16,596 bases of DNA from Bacteroidota bacterium (GCA_023433225.1 JAEZDQ010000093.1:1-16596), one strand, 5' to 3'; counted from the first letter of the stretch, positions 1-8,162 are shown. Numbers and translations: made by a program. The notes: generated by a model from the letters alone, not told the origin.

Positions 1-258
1 GGCATAGTTCGGATAGGCTGTTGTAATGATGACCGCAGGCGGGTTTTCTAAGGTTTTCAGAAAGGAAAGCCCCGAGAGTTCGGGCATTTTGATGTCGAGG
101 AAAATCAGGTCAACGGGTTCCGATTCCAGCATTTCCATCGCCGGAAGCGGATTGGGAAAACTCCCCCGGAACACCAGTCGCGGTACTTTGGCGATGAAAT
201 TCTCCAGACCTTTACGGGCCAAGGGCTCATCTTCGATTAGGATACAGTTCAAATTCAT
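1..258 (-). CDS. Response regulator, N-terminal receiver domain (partial, runs off left edge)
   Basis: Only the first 86 codons are in the window; the gene continues beyond base 1. What is visible is a CheY-like receiver domain: the acidic pair E9/D10 after a hydrophobic first strand, the phospho-acceptor D55 in the motif LIFLDIKMPELSG, and the conserved Thr (T79/T80) at the end of strand 4. Its ATG (256-258) overlaps the TGA of the kinase gene in an ATGA arrangement, so the two are one transcript and probably translationally coupled. LytS/YehU-type kinases in Bacteroidota are usually paired with LytTR-type regulators, so a C-terminal LytTR DNA-binding domain is expected but not seen here. 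No Shine-Dalgarno sequence is present. Confidence 0.92.
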   Translation of the reverse strand, partial: MNLNCILIEDEPLARKGLENFIAKVPRLVFRGSFPNPLPAMEMLESEPVDLIFLDIKMPELSGLSFLKTLENPPAVIITTAYPNYA

Positions 259-1289
259 ATTAATTGGATCATAAGTTTAACTTTGAATCGATTCCCTTCT
301 TCCCGGATTTCCAATTGGCTCCGGTTCGGGTACAACAATTCCAGTCTTCGTTTGACGTTGGCAATCCCCAAGCCGCCTGCAGGTATTTCATTTCGGGAAG
401 AAAAGCTGTTTCTAACGGTAAACTCAAGCCAATGCCCCGGTTTTTCCTCCATGTTGATTTGGATGAAATTAGGCGTGCCCGCTTGCCTCGACACAAATTT
501 AAAGGCATTTTCCACAAAGGGAATCAGCAGCAGGGGCGAAATGGTATATGGGTCAAAACACCCTGTTTGGGTGAATTCTACCGAAATGTCTTCATTGTTC
601 CGTATCCTTTCCAGGTCCACATAGTCTTTTAAGAAGTTGATTTCCGCATTCAGGCTGGTTTCTTCCATCGAACAATCATACAATTGGTAACGCAACAAAT
701 CGGAAAATTTAATCAATACTTCCTTGGAACGTTTCCGATTGCCGTCAATCAGGAAGTAAATGCTGTTGAGCGCGTTGAACAGAAAGTGCGGATTCAGTTG
801 TGCCTTCAGGAAGCTAAGTTCCGACTCTATTCGTTTCCGTTCAATAATCTGGCTTTGCTGTTCTTTTTGGATGTAATATTCAATCAGGATGACAATTAGG
901 AACAAAAGGGATGCTTGGGTATGGCTAACGAGATTGGTGAGTAAATGAATCGAAGAATTGAACAGGTTCAATACTTTTTCGGGCTGGATGATTTTGATGT
1001 ACCCCCAGGAAATGACCACATTTAACAGCGAGGAAATCAAAAGTGAAAGAACCACACCCAATGTGAACTTTCCGAATTTCCGTTTGTAGAAGTACTTCGG
1101 GAGCAAATAATAAATGATGAAATACACACAAAGCATTTTGGCTCCAATGCCCGTAATGAGATCGGGGATATCAAAAACACTGTTGCTTCGGGTAAGCCGC
1201 TGGTTGTGCCAGTATTCAAAAGTGGTATAAATCCAGTAGAGAATATGCAGGATTTTATACCGGGAGAAAAATAAATAGACCTTCTTCAT
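255..1289 (-). CDS. LytS/YehU-type sensor histidine kinase (His_kinase family PF06580)
   Basis: Membrane histidine kinase of 344 aa. About four hydrophobic segments occupy the N-terminal half (roughly residues 7-23, 47-63, 76-98 and 124-141), followed by a short coiled linker (142-160). The phosphorylation site is H168 in QLNPHFLFNALNSI, the signature of the PF06580 class. The ATP-binding part shows the N-box PFVENAFKF (257-265, N261) and the glycine-rich box GGLGIANVKRRLELL (306-320). There is no separate periplasmic sensor domain, so the signal is probably sensed within the membrane. It presumably phosphorylates D55 of the regulator encoded immediately downstream with a 4-bp overlap. The stimulus and target genes cannot be told from the sequence; the divergent T9SS protein gene is a neighbour worth considering as a target. 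Confidence 0.95.
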   Translation of the reverse strand: MKKVYLFFSRYKILHILYWIYTTFEYWHNQRLTRSNSVFDIPDLITGIGAKMLCVYFIIYYLLPKYFYKRKFGKFTLGVVLSLLISSLLNVVISWGYIKIIQPEKVLNLFNSSIHLLTNLVSHTQASLLFLIVILIEYYIQKEQQSQIIERKRIESELSFLKAQLNPHFLFNALNSIYFLIDGNRKRSKEVLIKFSDLLRYQLYDCSMEETSLNAEINFLKDYVDLERIRNNEDISVEFTQTGCFDPYTISPLLLIPFVENAFKFVSRQAGTPNFIQINMEEKPGHWLEFTVRNSFSSRNEIPAGGLGIANVKRRLELLYPNRSQLEIREEGNRFKVKLMIQLI

Positions 1290-1295
1290 GGCTTA

Positions 1296-1327
1296 CAAAT
1301 CTAAGTTTTTCAGGATAACCATTTCAA
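1296..1327 (-). promoter_or_regulatory. Weak candidate promoter for the histidine kinase gene
   Basis: On the minus strand TAGATTTG (complement of 1296-1303) matches the Bacteroidota -7 element TAnnTTTG, and TTG (1325-1327) lies 21 bp upstream as a possible -33. The -7 element ends only 6 nt before the kinase ATG, much closer than in the other promoters of this window, so transcription would be leaderless or nearly so. It may be fortuitous. Confidence 0.35.
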
Positions 1328-1379
1328 TAAGTTTGATTAAAAGCCCAATTCTCTTGACCAAGCCGCACCATTACATTTG

Positions 1380-1421
1380 CAAGTTTATAAAGGAAAAGTT
1401 CAGCTTAATGTAATAAACTTG
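1380..1421. repeat. Inverted repeat upstream of the T9SS protein gene, possible operator
   Basis: CAAGTTTAT (1380-1388) and ATAAACTTG (1413-1421) are perfect 9-bp inverted arms separated by 24 bp. The right arm includes the TTG that forms the -33 element of the promoter for the gene at 1471, so a dimeric protein bound here would touch the promoter. The intergenic DNA is AT-rich, so chance is possible. Confidence 0.35.
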
Positions 1422-1449
1422 TTTACACTTTCTTTTCTAAATACATTTG
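1419..1449 (+). promoter_or_regulatory. Bacteroidota-type promoter for the T9SS protein gene
   Basis: TTG (1419-1421), a 20-bp spacer and TACATTTG (1442-1449) match the Bacteroidota vegetative promoter TTG/TAnnTTTG. It ends 21 nt before the ATG at 1471, giving a short leader without a Shine-Dalgarno sequence. Because the in-frame TTG at 1447 lies inside the -7 element, this promoter rules out the longer reading frame and fixes the start at 1471. Confidence 0.65.
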
Positions 1450-1470
1450 ATCAGGACTAAAAATAATACA

Positions 1471-2616
1471 ATGAGAAATATTTATACTTTCTTAATGCTG
1501 ATCTCGGTAAGCCTGTTTGCACAAGCCCAGTTACCGGACTGTACTAAATCTGAATTCTATGCCGTCGGGAATGCCGGAGACGAATGGGGGCGTGTCACCA
1601 TGAAGTTCAACCTGGAATCTCCAACAGGCCCGGTCAGCTACAACGGCTCAACGCAAGCGGTTGTGGATATGGCTCCAGATGGGCCGTTTATTCCCAATTC
1701 TGCTCAATTTCCCAATCCAATGGGCCTGGCGATCTCCGATTTCGGGGAAGGGCCACAGTTTTATGCTTCCACCATGAGTTTTGCAAACGACATATTTCAG
1801 GTTGCCAAATACGATGGAACCAACTGGGATGTCGTGATACCGGAAATCTTCAGCCACCAGATAGGAGGAAGGGGACAGCATCTTTACCTGCAAACCCATC
1901 CGATTGCGGGTCATGTGGAAACTGATATCATTTACCATTTTGACGGACAAGAAGTAGTGATGATCAGGGAAAGCCAGGGCGATGACGACCGGATTATTGC
2001 TGCGGATATTGCGGTAGATGAAAACGGCAATGCGTATATATTTACAGGGAACGTGGTAGAAAGTCCGGGCGTAGCAGATACTTTGCACATCATCAACCCA
2101 GAGGGTGAAACCCTTGCAGAATATCCCGTCAACCTATCGGTCATGGGTTCTTCCGGTGCTTTTTTCATGTATGATACGCTTTACCTTTTTTTCGGCCCAT
2201 ACAATTACTTGGTTCCGGTTCAAGTCATCGACAATCAGGTGATAGTGGGTAACCAGATTCCGGTTCCCAAGGTATTCATTGAAACCGTATTTGGCCCGAA
2301 CGGTACTTTTGATGTCTTTTTCATGGCTCTGGATGCAGATGCCTGTTACACCGATAACCTTTCAGCCAATGAGGTTTTTATGCTCAGGAAATCTATGGTT
2401 TACCCCAATCCGGTAAAGGATAAATTATTCTTTGAGTCTGATGGATTGATTGATAGGATTGAAGTATTCAATATGGCGGGCAGCAGCATGTTTACAAAAG
2501 AACTGAGAAAACATTCCGGTGAAATTGATGTGAGATTTCTTCCGGCAGGAACCTATTTACTCAGCATAATCTCAGGAGGTAAAATAATGGAAACACACAA
2601 ATTCATCAAACAATAG
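1471..2616 (+). CDS. Secreted protein of unknown function with T9SS type-A sorting domain
   Basis: A 381-aa exported protein. Residues 1-19 are a Sec signal peptide (positive start, hydrophobic core, cleavage likely after AQA). The last ~75 residues form a T9SS C-terminal sorting domain of type A: the opening VYPNPVKDKL (310-319), IEVFNMAG in the middle, LPAGTYLLSI, and a Lys-rich end FIKQ. The protein should therefore cross the outer membrane and be released or attached at the surface. The ~285-residue cargo is rich in beta-strand and short turns (for example DENGNAYIFTGN), which may mean a propeller-like fold, but I recognise no named domain or catalytic motif. The ATG at 1471 is chosen because it begins the signal peptide and follows a good promoter. 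Its 3' end converges on the next gene with only 17 bp between. Confidence 0.88.
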   Translation: MRNIYTFLMLISVSLFAQAQLPDCTKSEFYAVGNAGDEWGRVTMKFNLESPTGPVSYNGSTQAVVDMAPDGPFIPNSAQFPNPMGLAISDFGEGPQFYASTMSFANDIFQVAKYDGTNWDVVIPEIFSHQIGGRGQHLYLQTHPIAGHVETDIIYHFDGQEVVMIRESQGDDDRIIAADIAVDENGNAYIFTGNVVESPGVADTLHIINPEGETLAEYPVNLSVMGSSGAFFMYDTLYLFFGPYNYLVPVQVIDNQVIVGNQIPVPKVFIETVFGPNGTFDVFFMALDADACYTDNLSANEVFMLRKSMVYPNPVKDKLFFESDGLIDRIEVFNMAGSSMFTKELRKHSGEIDVRFLPAGTYLLSIISGGKIMETHKFIKQ

Positions 2617-2633
2617 ACAGGGTCCGGAGATTT

Positions 2634-4925
2634 CTAAATCACAAGTACCGTTTGTTTTAAACCTTGCTGGACACAATTCCAGAAGAAGTTAAAGAACGAA
2701 CGGTCTTGGTTCCGGGTGACGGTTTCGATGCGCACTTCATTGTATTGGTCCCGGGTGTTGGATTTGACCAGAAAATTACCGACGGTGGATAGCACTTTAC
2801 GGACTTTTCCGGTGTCCTTGTTGTAAAGGGTAACCTTCAAATCATCGTATTTGATACCAAAATCCCCGGAGGCATTGAGGTCGTTTCCGGTAAAATTAAA
2901 GCGCACCTCCTGCATATTCCCCTCTACCGTTGCGTGCATATAAGGCCTCACAAAGGGCGTCATTTTCCGGGCATCAAAGCTGAATATGCTTCCTTTGATG
3001 TTGAATTTTTCAGCCCGGTTCATTGGATTGAAAGTCCAGACCGCCACCAGCCGGGAATCGTTCATGAAATTGGTTTTGATGTCCGCCCTTACATCGGGAA
3101 GGCTTTTTCTTTTGTAACCGCTGTAGATGTTGTCGATTTTCGCATTGAAATTGCCGAAACTGAGTTTCCCCGCTCCGGAACTGCTTTCGGTTTCTTCTTC
3201 ATACACCAGTTTGGAATTCTTCAAATCCAGCCTTTTGACTTCCAGTATAAAGGACAAATCGCGCAGCATTTTGCTGTATAGTTGTTTCTTTTTCGGGTCA
3301 TCGGACGGGATTTTGCTGCGGTAAATATTGGCATCCGCTTGGTCAATTTGGATTTGTGGTGATTTAATGAAAAAGTCTTTTCCGGTAAATCCCCAGTCCA
3401 AATCGGAAACCGCAACCTTATCAGCGGAAATCGTATAGAGGTCTTTTTCTTTTTTGAGTTGTCGGACAAATTGCCCACGGGAAATCTTGGGTTTCATCTC
3501 GAAATTTCTTAAACTAAAACTTTGGCCATCGAGCAATAAATTTTTGGCTTTCAATGAGTAAACTGCATCAGGATTATAATCCAAAGCAGCAGCGGAAATT
3601 TTTAGTTTTTCATATGTCAAAGGGATTTGCTTTGAAAAAGTTTCGGGCGATATGCGGATGTTTTCCATTTGGAATGCAATATCCCGGACTTGGAGCAAAT
3701 TGCGGTTGTCGGATTGGTTCAACCGGTATTGACCCTTGTTGATTGCTATGTTTTTGATTTCAATGAAGTCTTGAAAATGAATGGTTTCTCCAGTTTTGTT
3801 TTGTGTTTTCTTTGCCCCGGAATAAGTAGTGACCAATGGGTTGTTTAAAATGATATTTTCTAAAGTCAATTTTTGGTTGGGTACATTTTGGATTTGATCG
3901 ATTTGTAAGTTGATGTTTTGAACCGCCAATGAATTCCCGATTTTCAGTTTTGAATCCTTGATTCTTATTTTTTCTATGCCCAATTTAAAAGGAATCAGGT
4001 TGCCCAAGGAATCCTTTTTCCGGCCGGGAAGGGGCGGATGATTTCCAATCTGAACATCGATGGAATCAAAGTTGAGCAACCGGGCGGTGAAATAAAACGC
4101 ATCTTTTTCGCTAAAACCCCAGTCCAATCCCGAAAATGAAACATTGGGTGCTTGGACTTCCGGCAAGATCCGGTAAGGTATGGAATCGGCTTTGGCTTTA
4201 TTTTCATCGGAATAAATTTTAAAATCTTTTAAAGCAAAAAGATGGTTGTTGGCTTTCAACTGATTTGCCTTTAACACTTGAGAAGGATTCAGGCGAAAAA
4301 AAATACTGTCACTGCTGATTTCAAATGATTGATAAAGAAACGGGATGTTTTTTTCCAAAGTCCGTTCGGAAAGGTTGACCCCGCCGATTTCTATATTGAT
4401 TCCTTTGATTTCGGATTGTTTATTTTGGTTGGAATCAACGGTTTTGAAAGTTCCGTTATTGATTTCAAAATTATGGATGTTGATTACGTTTCCGAGTTGG
4501 GAACTGTGTATAACGCTATCCGGTCCTTCAGAATCCATTAAGGTCACATCCGGCTCGTTGACTTGAAGGCTGTAAGCATCCAAATCCTTTTTGGTCAATA
4601 GTTTGATGAAATTGACCCCGATGATTTTGACCTCATCCACTTTCGCGCTGACGGCCAATGGAATCGGTTCGGCATAATCTTTTTTGGGCTCGATGGAAAC
4701 ACCCCGAATGGCAATGCTACTGTTGAAAAGCGAAAATTGCAGTTCAGAAAATCTGAAGTCATAAGCGGTATCGTTCCGTTCTTGGATGATTGCCGGTAAT
4801 TTCGATTGAATCCAATAATTGATTCCGAAGTTGGCGAGTAATAAAAAGAGCAAGACGCCTCCAATCCAGAATGCAATTTTTTTGTAGTGTTTTCGGTGAT
4901 TGTTTTTTTCGGTTAAATCTTGCAT
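2634..4925 (-). CDS. AsmA-like / DUF748-type membrane-anchored envelope protein
   Basis: 763 aa with a short cytoplasmic N-terminus, one transmembrane anchor (about 17-38) and a long, periplasmic, beta-rich remainder made of short amphipathic strands. This layout is that of the AsmA/TamB/DUF748 group, whose members are linked to phospholipid transport or outer-membrane assembly. The C-terminal part (about 640-700: IKGSIFSFDARKM, then FNFTGNDLNASGDFGIKYDDLKV) resembles the AsmA C-terminal region. Two stretches look duplicated: 196-277 and 436-519 share the order (Y-S/K-I-S), LKA, a Phe-rich strand and LDWGFxxKDxF (267-277 and 509-519). It starts 19 bp after the YCF48-like gene on the same strand, so the two are likely co-transcribed. 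Family assignment rests on architecture and is moderate; the exact substrate is unknown. Confidence 0.75.
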   Translation of the reverse strand: MQDLTEKNNHRKHYKKIAFWIGGVLLFLLLANFGINYWIQSKLPAIIQERNDTAYDFRFSELQFSLFNSSIAIRGVSIEPKKDYAEPIPLAVSAKVDEVKIIGVNFIKLLTKKDLDAYSLQVNEPDVTLMDSEGPDSVIHSSQLGNVINIHNFEINNGTFKTVDSNQNKQSEIKGINIEIGGVNLSERTLEKNIPFLYQSFEISSDSIFFRLNPSQVLKANQLKANNHLFALKDFKIYSDENKAKADSIPYRILPEVQAPNVSFSGLDWGFSEKDAFYFTARLLNFDSIDVQIGNHPPLPGRKKDSLGNLIPFKLGIEKIRIKDSKLKIGNSLAVQNINLQIDQIQNVPNQKLTLENIILNNPLVTTYSGAKKTQNKTGETIHFQDFIEIKNIAINKGQYRLNQSDNRNLLQVRDIAFQMENIRISPETFSKQIPLTYEKLKISAAALDYNPDAVYSLKAKNLLLDGQSFSLRNFEMKPKISRGQFVRQLKKEKDLYTISADKVAVSDLDWGFTGKDFFIKSPQIQIDQADANIYRSKIPSDDPKKKQLYSKMLRDLSFILEVKRLDLKNSKLVYEEETESSSGAGKLSFGNFNAKIDNIYSGYKRKSLPDVRADIKTNFMNDSRLVAVWTFNPMNRAEKFNIKGSIFSFDARKMTPFVRPYMHATVEGNMQEVRFNFTGNDLNASGDFGIKYDDLKVTLYNKDTGKVRKVLSTVGNFLVKSNTRDQYNEVRIETVTRNQDRSFFNFFWNCVQQGLKQTVLVI

Positions 4926-4944
4926 AGGTTGGGTTGGTGAAAGC

Positions 4945-5967
4945 TTAGTCCAAAACGCCGATCTTTCCGTCGGGCCCGGCTAAGTAAACTTTGTTGCCGT
5001 TCTTTGCCCTTTGGCATACATGGAAGCTTTCGGTAGAAATCAGATTCCAGTTCTGGCCTTTGTCGTAAGATACATCGACTCCGGAAACCCCGCAAGCGAC
5101 CGCTTTGGAATGGCCGATGATGGTCACACCGCTTTTGTATCCTTTTGGTGCGGTCTCGGGAATGCGAAATACGGGTTTGTTCTGGCGGTCATAGTCAAAT
5201 ACAAAAATATTGTTGTGTGAAGAATCGGGCTGAAGGAAATCTCCCCCAACGATGATTCCATAGTTTTCAAAAGTCGAATAATCCATGCTGTTCGCCCCGG
5301 CGGTTTCCGAGTGTTTCTTGTCCAAAGGATGTTTGAAAAAGGGTTGGGAATTCATAATCAGGTGAGAAGAAGCGCCTGCTGAAACCATTAAGGAAACGGA
5401 ATCATTGATCAATTTGATGTTGCCTCCGCTTGCCGCAAAGAAGGATTCTCCCGAATTCAGGTGCGGGTATTGATCCGTAGCGGAAACTTTTTCCCATAAT
5501 TCGCCTTTGTTTTTGGTAATGAGCATATAAGGTTGACCATGGGCAGGAGTACCGATGAGTACACCCAGGTTTTCATTTCTTTCATAAAAATCCATGGAAT
5601 TGAAAAACACATTCGGCGATTCGTCTTTGAATACTTTGTACCAAGTGTTGCCACCGTCTTTGGTCTTTAAAATCACTCCCGGAGAGCCGACTGCCATGAT
5701 GACTACGGTTTTGTGATCCCAAGCATGGATGTCCCGGAAATCCCGGTCTTCATACCCTTTTGGGCTGACCCACTTCATGGTTTTACCGCCATTGAAACTC
5801 ATCCCAACCGTACCCTTGGTTCCGGAAACCCAAAAGACACTGTTGTCCAATACGGCTAAGCCCCGGAAAGATACGTCTGATTTCTCTTCATTCAAAGTCC
5901 TTAATTGTTGTGCGTTTACGAATAGCCCAAACACAAGCAGTACCCAACTGAATTTATACATTTTCAT
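4945..5967 (-). CDS. Secreted YCF48/BNR-like beta-propeller protein
   Basis: 340 aa with a Sec signal peptide at 1-19 (ends VNAQ). The mature part repeats Asp-box-like turns of sialidase/YCF48 propellers: SFNGGKTMKW (57-66), TKDGGNTWYK (102-111), TKNKGELWEK (151-160) and SYDKGQNWNL (300-309), with DxxFWVSGTKG and VYLAGPDGKIGVL strands framing them. Flavobacterial homologues are often labelled oxidoreductase or YCF48-related, but no cofactor site is visible, so a binding or scaffold role is likelier. There is no T9SS sorting domain, so it should stay periplasmic (no lipobox Cys either). Two ATGs lie two codons apart (MKM); the first is used here. The AsmA-like gene follows after 19 bp, suggesting a shared operon. 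Confidence 0.85.
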   Translation of the reverse strand: MKMYKFSWVLLVFGLFVNAQQLRTLNEEKSDVSFRGLAVLDNSVFWVSGTKGTVGMSFNGGKTMKWVSPKGYEDRDFRDIHAWDHKTVVIMAVGSPGVILKTKDGGNTWYKVFKDESPNVFFNSMDFYERNENLGVLIGTPAHGQPYMLITKNKGELWEKVSATDQYPHLNSGESFFAASGGNIKLINDSVSLMVSAGASSHLIMNSQPFFKHPLDKKHSETAGANSMDYSTFENYGIIVGGDFLQPDSSHNNIFVFDYDRQNKPVFRIPETAPKGYKSGVTIIGHSKAVACGVSGVDVSYDKGQNWNLISTESFHVCQRAKNGNKVYLAGPDGKIGVLD

Positions 5968-5990
5968 ACCAAAATATTTTATTAACCATT

Positions 5991-6010
5991 AAAGTGTTGT
6001 CTTACACTTT
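5991..6010. repeat. Short inverted repeat upstream of the propeller gene
   Basis: AAAGTGT (5991-5997) and ACACTTT (6004-6010) form perfect 7-bp arms around a 6-nt loop, in the 131-bp gap between the NfeD-like and YCF48-like genes. No T-tract follows on the minus strand, so it is not a standard terminator; an operator 24 bp upstream of the propeller ATG is possible. The rest of the gap is T/G-rich on the plus strand with two copies of GGTTTGGTT (6050-6080) and no convincing TAnnTTTG element. Confidence 0.3.
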
Positions 6011-6098
6011 CTAAAAATTCATTTAAGCGATTTAAACTTTTTCTTACTTCGGTTTGGTTTTTAATGTTTTTGGTTTGGTTGTGTTTATGTTAAGGCCT

Positions 6099-6641
6099 TT
6101 ATTGCAAAGGTTTGATGATTAAAATCCCGTCGGCCATGACCGATTCCACACTGATGCGGGTTCCTGTTTTTATGTCGTGGTCAAAGTCGGTGATCGCATC
6201 CATTTCTCTCAAAGTTCCGCTTACTGAAACTTGGACTTTTCCGATTTTTGATCTTTTTCTGCCTACTTCCATGTTTACTTCTCCTGTCGAATTCAATGCG
6301 TTTTTAAATTCCAATGTTCCGCCTTCTTTCATTTTGTTTATGTAATAAAACAAAGCCGTCATTATACCCATCATCAATAAGCCGCAAAGAATAGCTAATG
6401 AGATGGAGGTCGTCAAATTATAGTTTTGATACAAACTTGCAATTCCGACCCAACCAAAGATAGTGAAAAAAGCAATACAATTCTCAAATCTGAAAAATCT
6501 TATTTTAATTCGGCCGTTTTCTTTGGGATTTCTTTTAAATAAAGAACCCAAAATGGAAAATAAGAATACCACCGTAAATACAACGGCTATTATCCAAAAT
6601 ATTTTTTCAGAGAGCGTTAGTGTACTGATCCACTCAATCAT
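6099..6641 (-). CDS. NfeD-like membrane protein with C-terminal OB-fold
   Basis: 180 aa. Three hydrophobic helices (about 13-34, 54-71, 76-101) are followed by a soluble ~60-residue domain (117-179) with the NfeD/OB-fold pattern: short strands GKVQVSVSGTLREMDAI, a turn rich in D/H, the Gly-Thr turn TGTRISVESV and DGILIIKPL at the end. NfeD-like proteins usually work beside flotillin/SPFH membrane scaffolds; no such gene lies in this window, so the partner, if any, is elsewhere. The gene follows the alkaline phosphatase by 66 bp on the same strand with no terminator between, so read-through is likely. It is the only gene here with a perfect Shine-Dalgarno sequence (see 6653-6661). Confidence 0.75.
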   Translation of the reverse strand: MIEWISTLTLSEKIFWIIAVVFTVVFLFSILGSLFKRNPKENGRIKIRFFRFENCIAFFTIFGWVGIASLYQNYNLTTSISLAILCGLLMMGIMTALFYYINKMKEGGTLEFKNALNSTGEVNMEVGRKRSKIGKVQVSVSGTLREMDAITDFDHDIKTGTRISVESVMADGILIIKPLQ

Positions 6642-6652
6642 AAGCTTTTTTT

Positions 6653-6661
6653 ACCTCCTTT
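6653..6661 (-). promoter_or_regulatory. Perfect Shine-Dalgarno sequence before the NfeD-like gene
   Basis: The minus strand reads AAAGGAGGT, fully complementary to the 3' end of 16S rRNA, with GGAGG ending 12 nt before the ATG at 6641. Flavobacteriia normally lack such sites, and none of the other genes here has one, so this is unusual. The spacing is longer than the optimum of other bacteria. Confidence 0.6.
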
Positions 6662-6707
6662 GAAGAAGCAAGATAAGCATAACCTTTAACATTTCAATAG
6701 TATTTCT

Positions 6708-8129
6708 TTAACCAAAATTGTTAAAGTTATGAGATACTCCTGCAGCATCCAACATAAGGGCATGAATATCAGTGTTTTTAACGAAAGGCTTCAGTCGTTC
6801 ACTCCCTGGACCCATCATGGCCATTTCTACATAATCGGCAGAATGATCCATACTGATCCATCCTATGGAGTTGTTTTTCTTTTGCATTTCAGAAAAAGCT
6901 TGAAACGGCAGTTTTCTGTAATTGTAAAGTCCTTCTTCTTTTTCCAATCCATGGTAGAAGGATTGAATGTACACCGATTCTTCATCTGTGAGTACAAAAC
7001 CATTGACTTCTTGAACCAATTCGCGAATTTGTTGGGTTGAGAAATCGGCATCAATCCGGTTGAGCAGCCATTCATTGGTTTGGGTATATTTTCCTATACT
7101 ATCAAAACCCTCGTTGGCAGCCTTTCCATAAATTACCCCTGGATTGGCATTTCCATGATCCGTAGTGATGATAACTAATGTATCGTTGTTTCTTTCTGCG
7201 AAATCGACCGCTACCTTGATGGCTTCGTCAAAAGCAATCTGGTCATGGATCAAGGCGCTGATATCATTTGCGTGTGCGGCCCAATCCACCTTTCCGCCTT
7301 CTATTTGCAATACAAAACCTTCGGGATTTGACTGCATGCAATTGATGGCCTTTTGGCTCATTTCTGCCAAGGTGGGGATTTTTTTCTGTAATTCTTTCGA
7401 AGAATTCCAGTCTAATGTAAAAGGAAGCGCATCATGGTCGAAAACACCCAATAAAGGTTTGTCGGAGGGAACATTCAACATTTCGCTGCGTGAATGTACT
7501 ACTTGGTAACCTTTATTTTGGTAAGCTTCAAACATGTTTTTGCCATCTTTTCTTTTTTCGGAATGAAAATATTGGTCTCCGCCGCCCAATAGAACATCAA
7601 ATTCCTGTTCCAAATAAGTTTCAGCAATTTCAGCTTGGGCGTTTCGGCTTTTGTTCCAAACACAAAATCCCGCCGGTGTGGCGTGGGTCACGGGAACAGT
7701 GGTTACGCAGCCCGCTTTTTTGCCCGCCTTTTTGAATTTTTGCCAGATGGGCAATATTTCTTTTCCTTCGGGACTAATGTTGAGCGAACCGTTTTTCACG
7801 CGTACTCCTCCTCCGAATGCGGAACTCGCGGCGGCGGAATCGGTCACGATGGAATTGGCCGAGGCCGTGTCCATCAAAGCCCGGCTCATTCGATTCTCTT
7901 TATAGAGTTGTATCCAATGAGAACTTTTGCCGTGTAAGCGCGACAGGTATAAATCCGCCATGTTGAGCGTTCCCGTACTCATTCCGTCGCTGATGAGCAT
8001 GATGATGTTTTTAGCCGTACCGCCTTTGTTGACATATTCCGGTTCGCGACCCAATAGGTCTATCGGTGAAAGCAAAGCAGCACCCGCAGTGGCCAAACTG
8101 CCGTACCTGAAGAATTTCCTTCTGTTCAT
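6708..8129 (-). CDS. phoA: Alkaline phosphatase, PhoA family, Tat-exported
   Basis: 473 aa phosphomonoesterase that releases phosphate from organic esters in the periplasm. The N-terminus MNRRKFFRYG is a twin-arginine motif followed by a hydrophobic stretch (11-20), so export is by Tat. The active site is complete by comparison with E. coli PhoA: D48 (metal), D97-S98 with S98 the phosphorylated nucleophile in VTDSAAASSAFGGG, T151 in HATPAGF, R162, E277, D282 and H286 in QIEGGKVDWAAHAND, D324-H325 in TTDHGNAN, and H429 in MDHSADYVEM. Positions equivalent to E. coli D153 and K328 are H149 and W283, the pair known from Vibrio-type and other highly active alkaline phosphatases. Divergent from the metallophosphoesterase operon, with which it shares a 154-bp regulatory region. 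Length is normal and the gene is intact. Confidence 0.96.
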   Translation of the reverse strand: MNRRKFFRYGSLATAGAALLSPIDLLGREPEYVNKGGTAKNIIMLISDGMSTGTLNMADLYLSRLHGKSSHWIQLYKENRMSRALMDTASANSIVTDSAAASSAFGGGVRVKNGSLNISPEGKEILPIWQKFKKAGKKAGCVTTVPVTHATPAGFCVWNKSRNAQAEIAETYLEQEFDVLLGGGDQYFHSEKRKDGKNMFEAYQNKGYQVVHSRSEMLNVPSDKPLLGVFDHDALPFTLDWNSSKELQKKIPTLAEMSQKAINCMQSNPEGFVLQIEGGKVDWAAHANDISALIHDQIAFDEAIKVAVDFAERNNDTLVIITTDHGNANPGVIYGKAANEGFDSIGKYTQTNEWLLNRIDADFSTQQIRELVQEVNGFVLTDEESVYIQSFYHGLEKEEGLYNYRKLPFQAFSEMQKKNNSIGWISMDHSADYVEMAMMGPGSERLKPFVKNTDIHALMLDAAGVSHNFNNFG

Positions 8130-8162
8130 CTCAATGAAATTTCCGGCAATTTAATGGTTTTA

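Noticed and set aside
26..632. Plus-strand open frames opposite the regulator and kinase
   Set aside because: They are antisense shadows of strongly supported receiver and histidine-kinase domains and show no domain of their own.
1354..1379. TTG-N15-TACATTTG as the main promoter of the T9SS gene
   Set aside because: The spacer is shorter than the 17-23 bp known for the class, and a better-spaced promoter lies closer to the gene.
1447..1470. Upstream in-frame TTG start for the T9SS protein
   Set aside because: It lies in the -7 promoter element and would put eight polar residues before a normal signal peptide.
6707..6725. TTTAAC/GTTAAA inverted repeat at the phoA stop codon as a terminator
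   Set aside because: Six AT-rich pairs without a G/C core or T-tract are too weak, and half lies in coding sequence.
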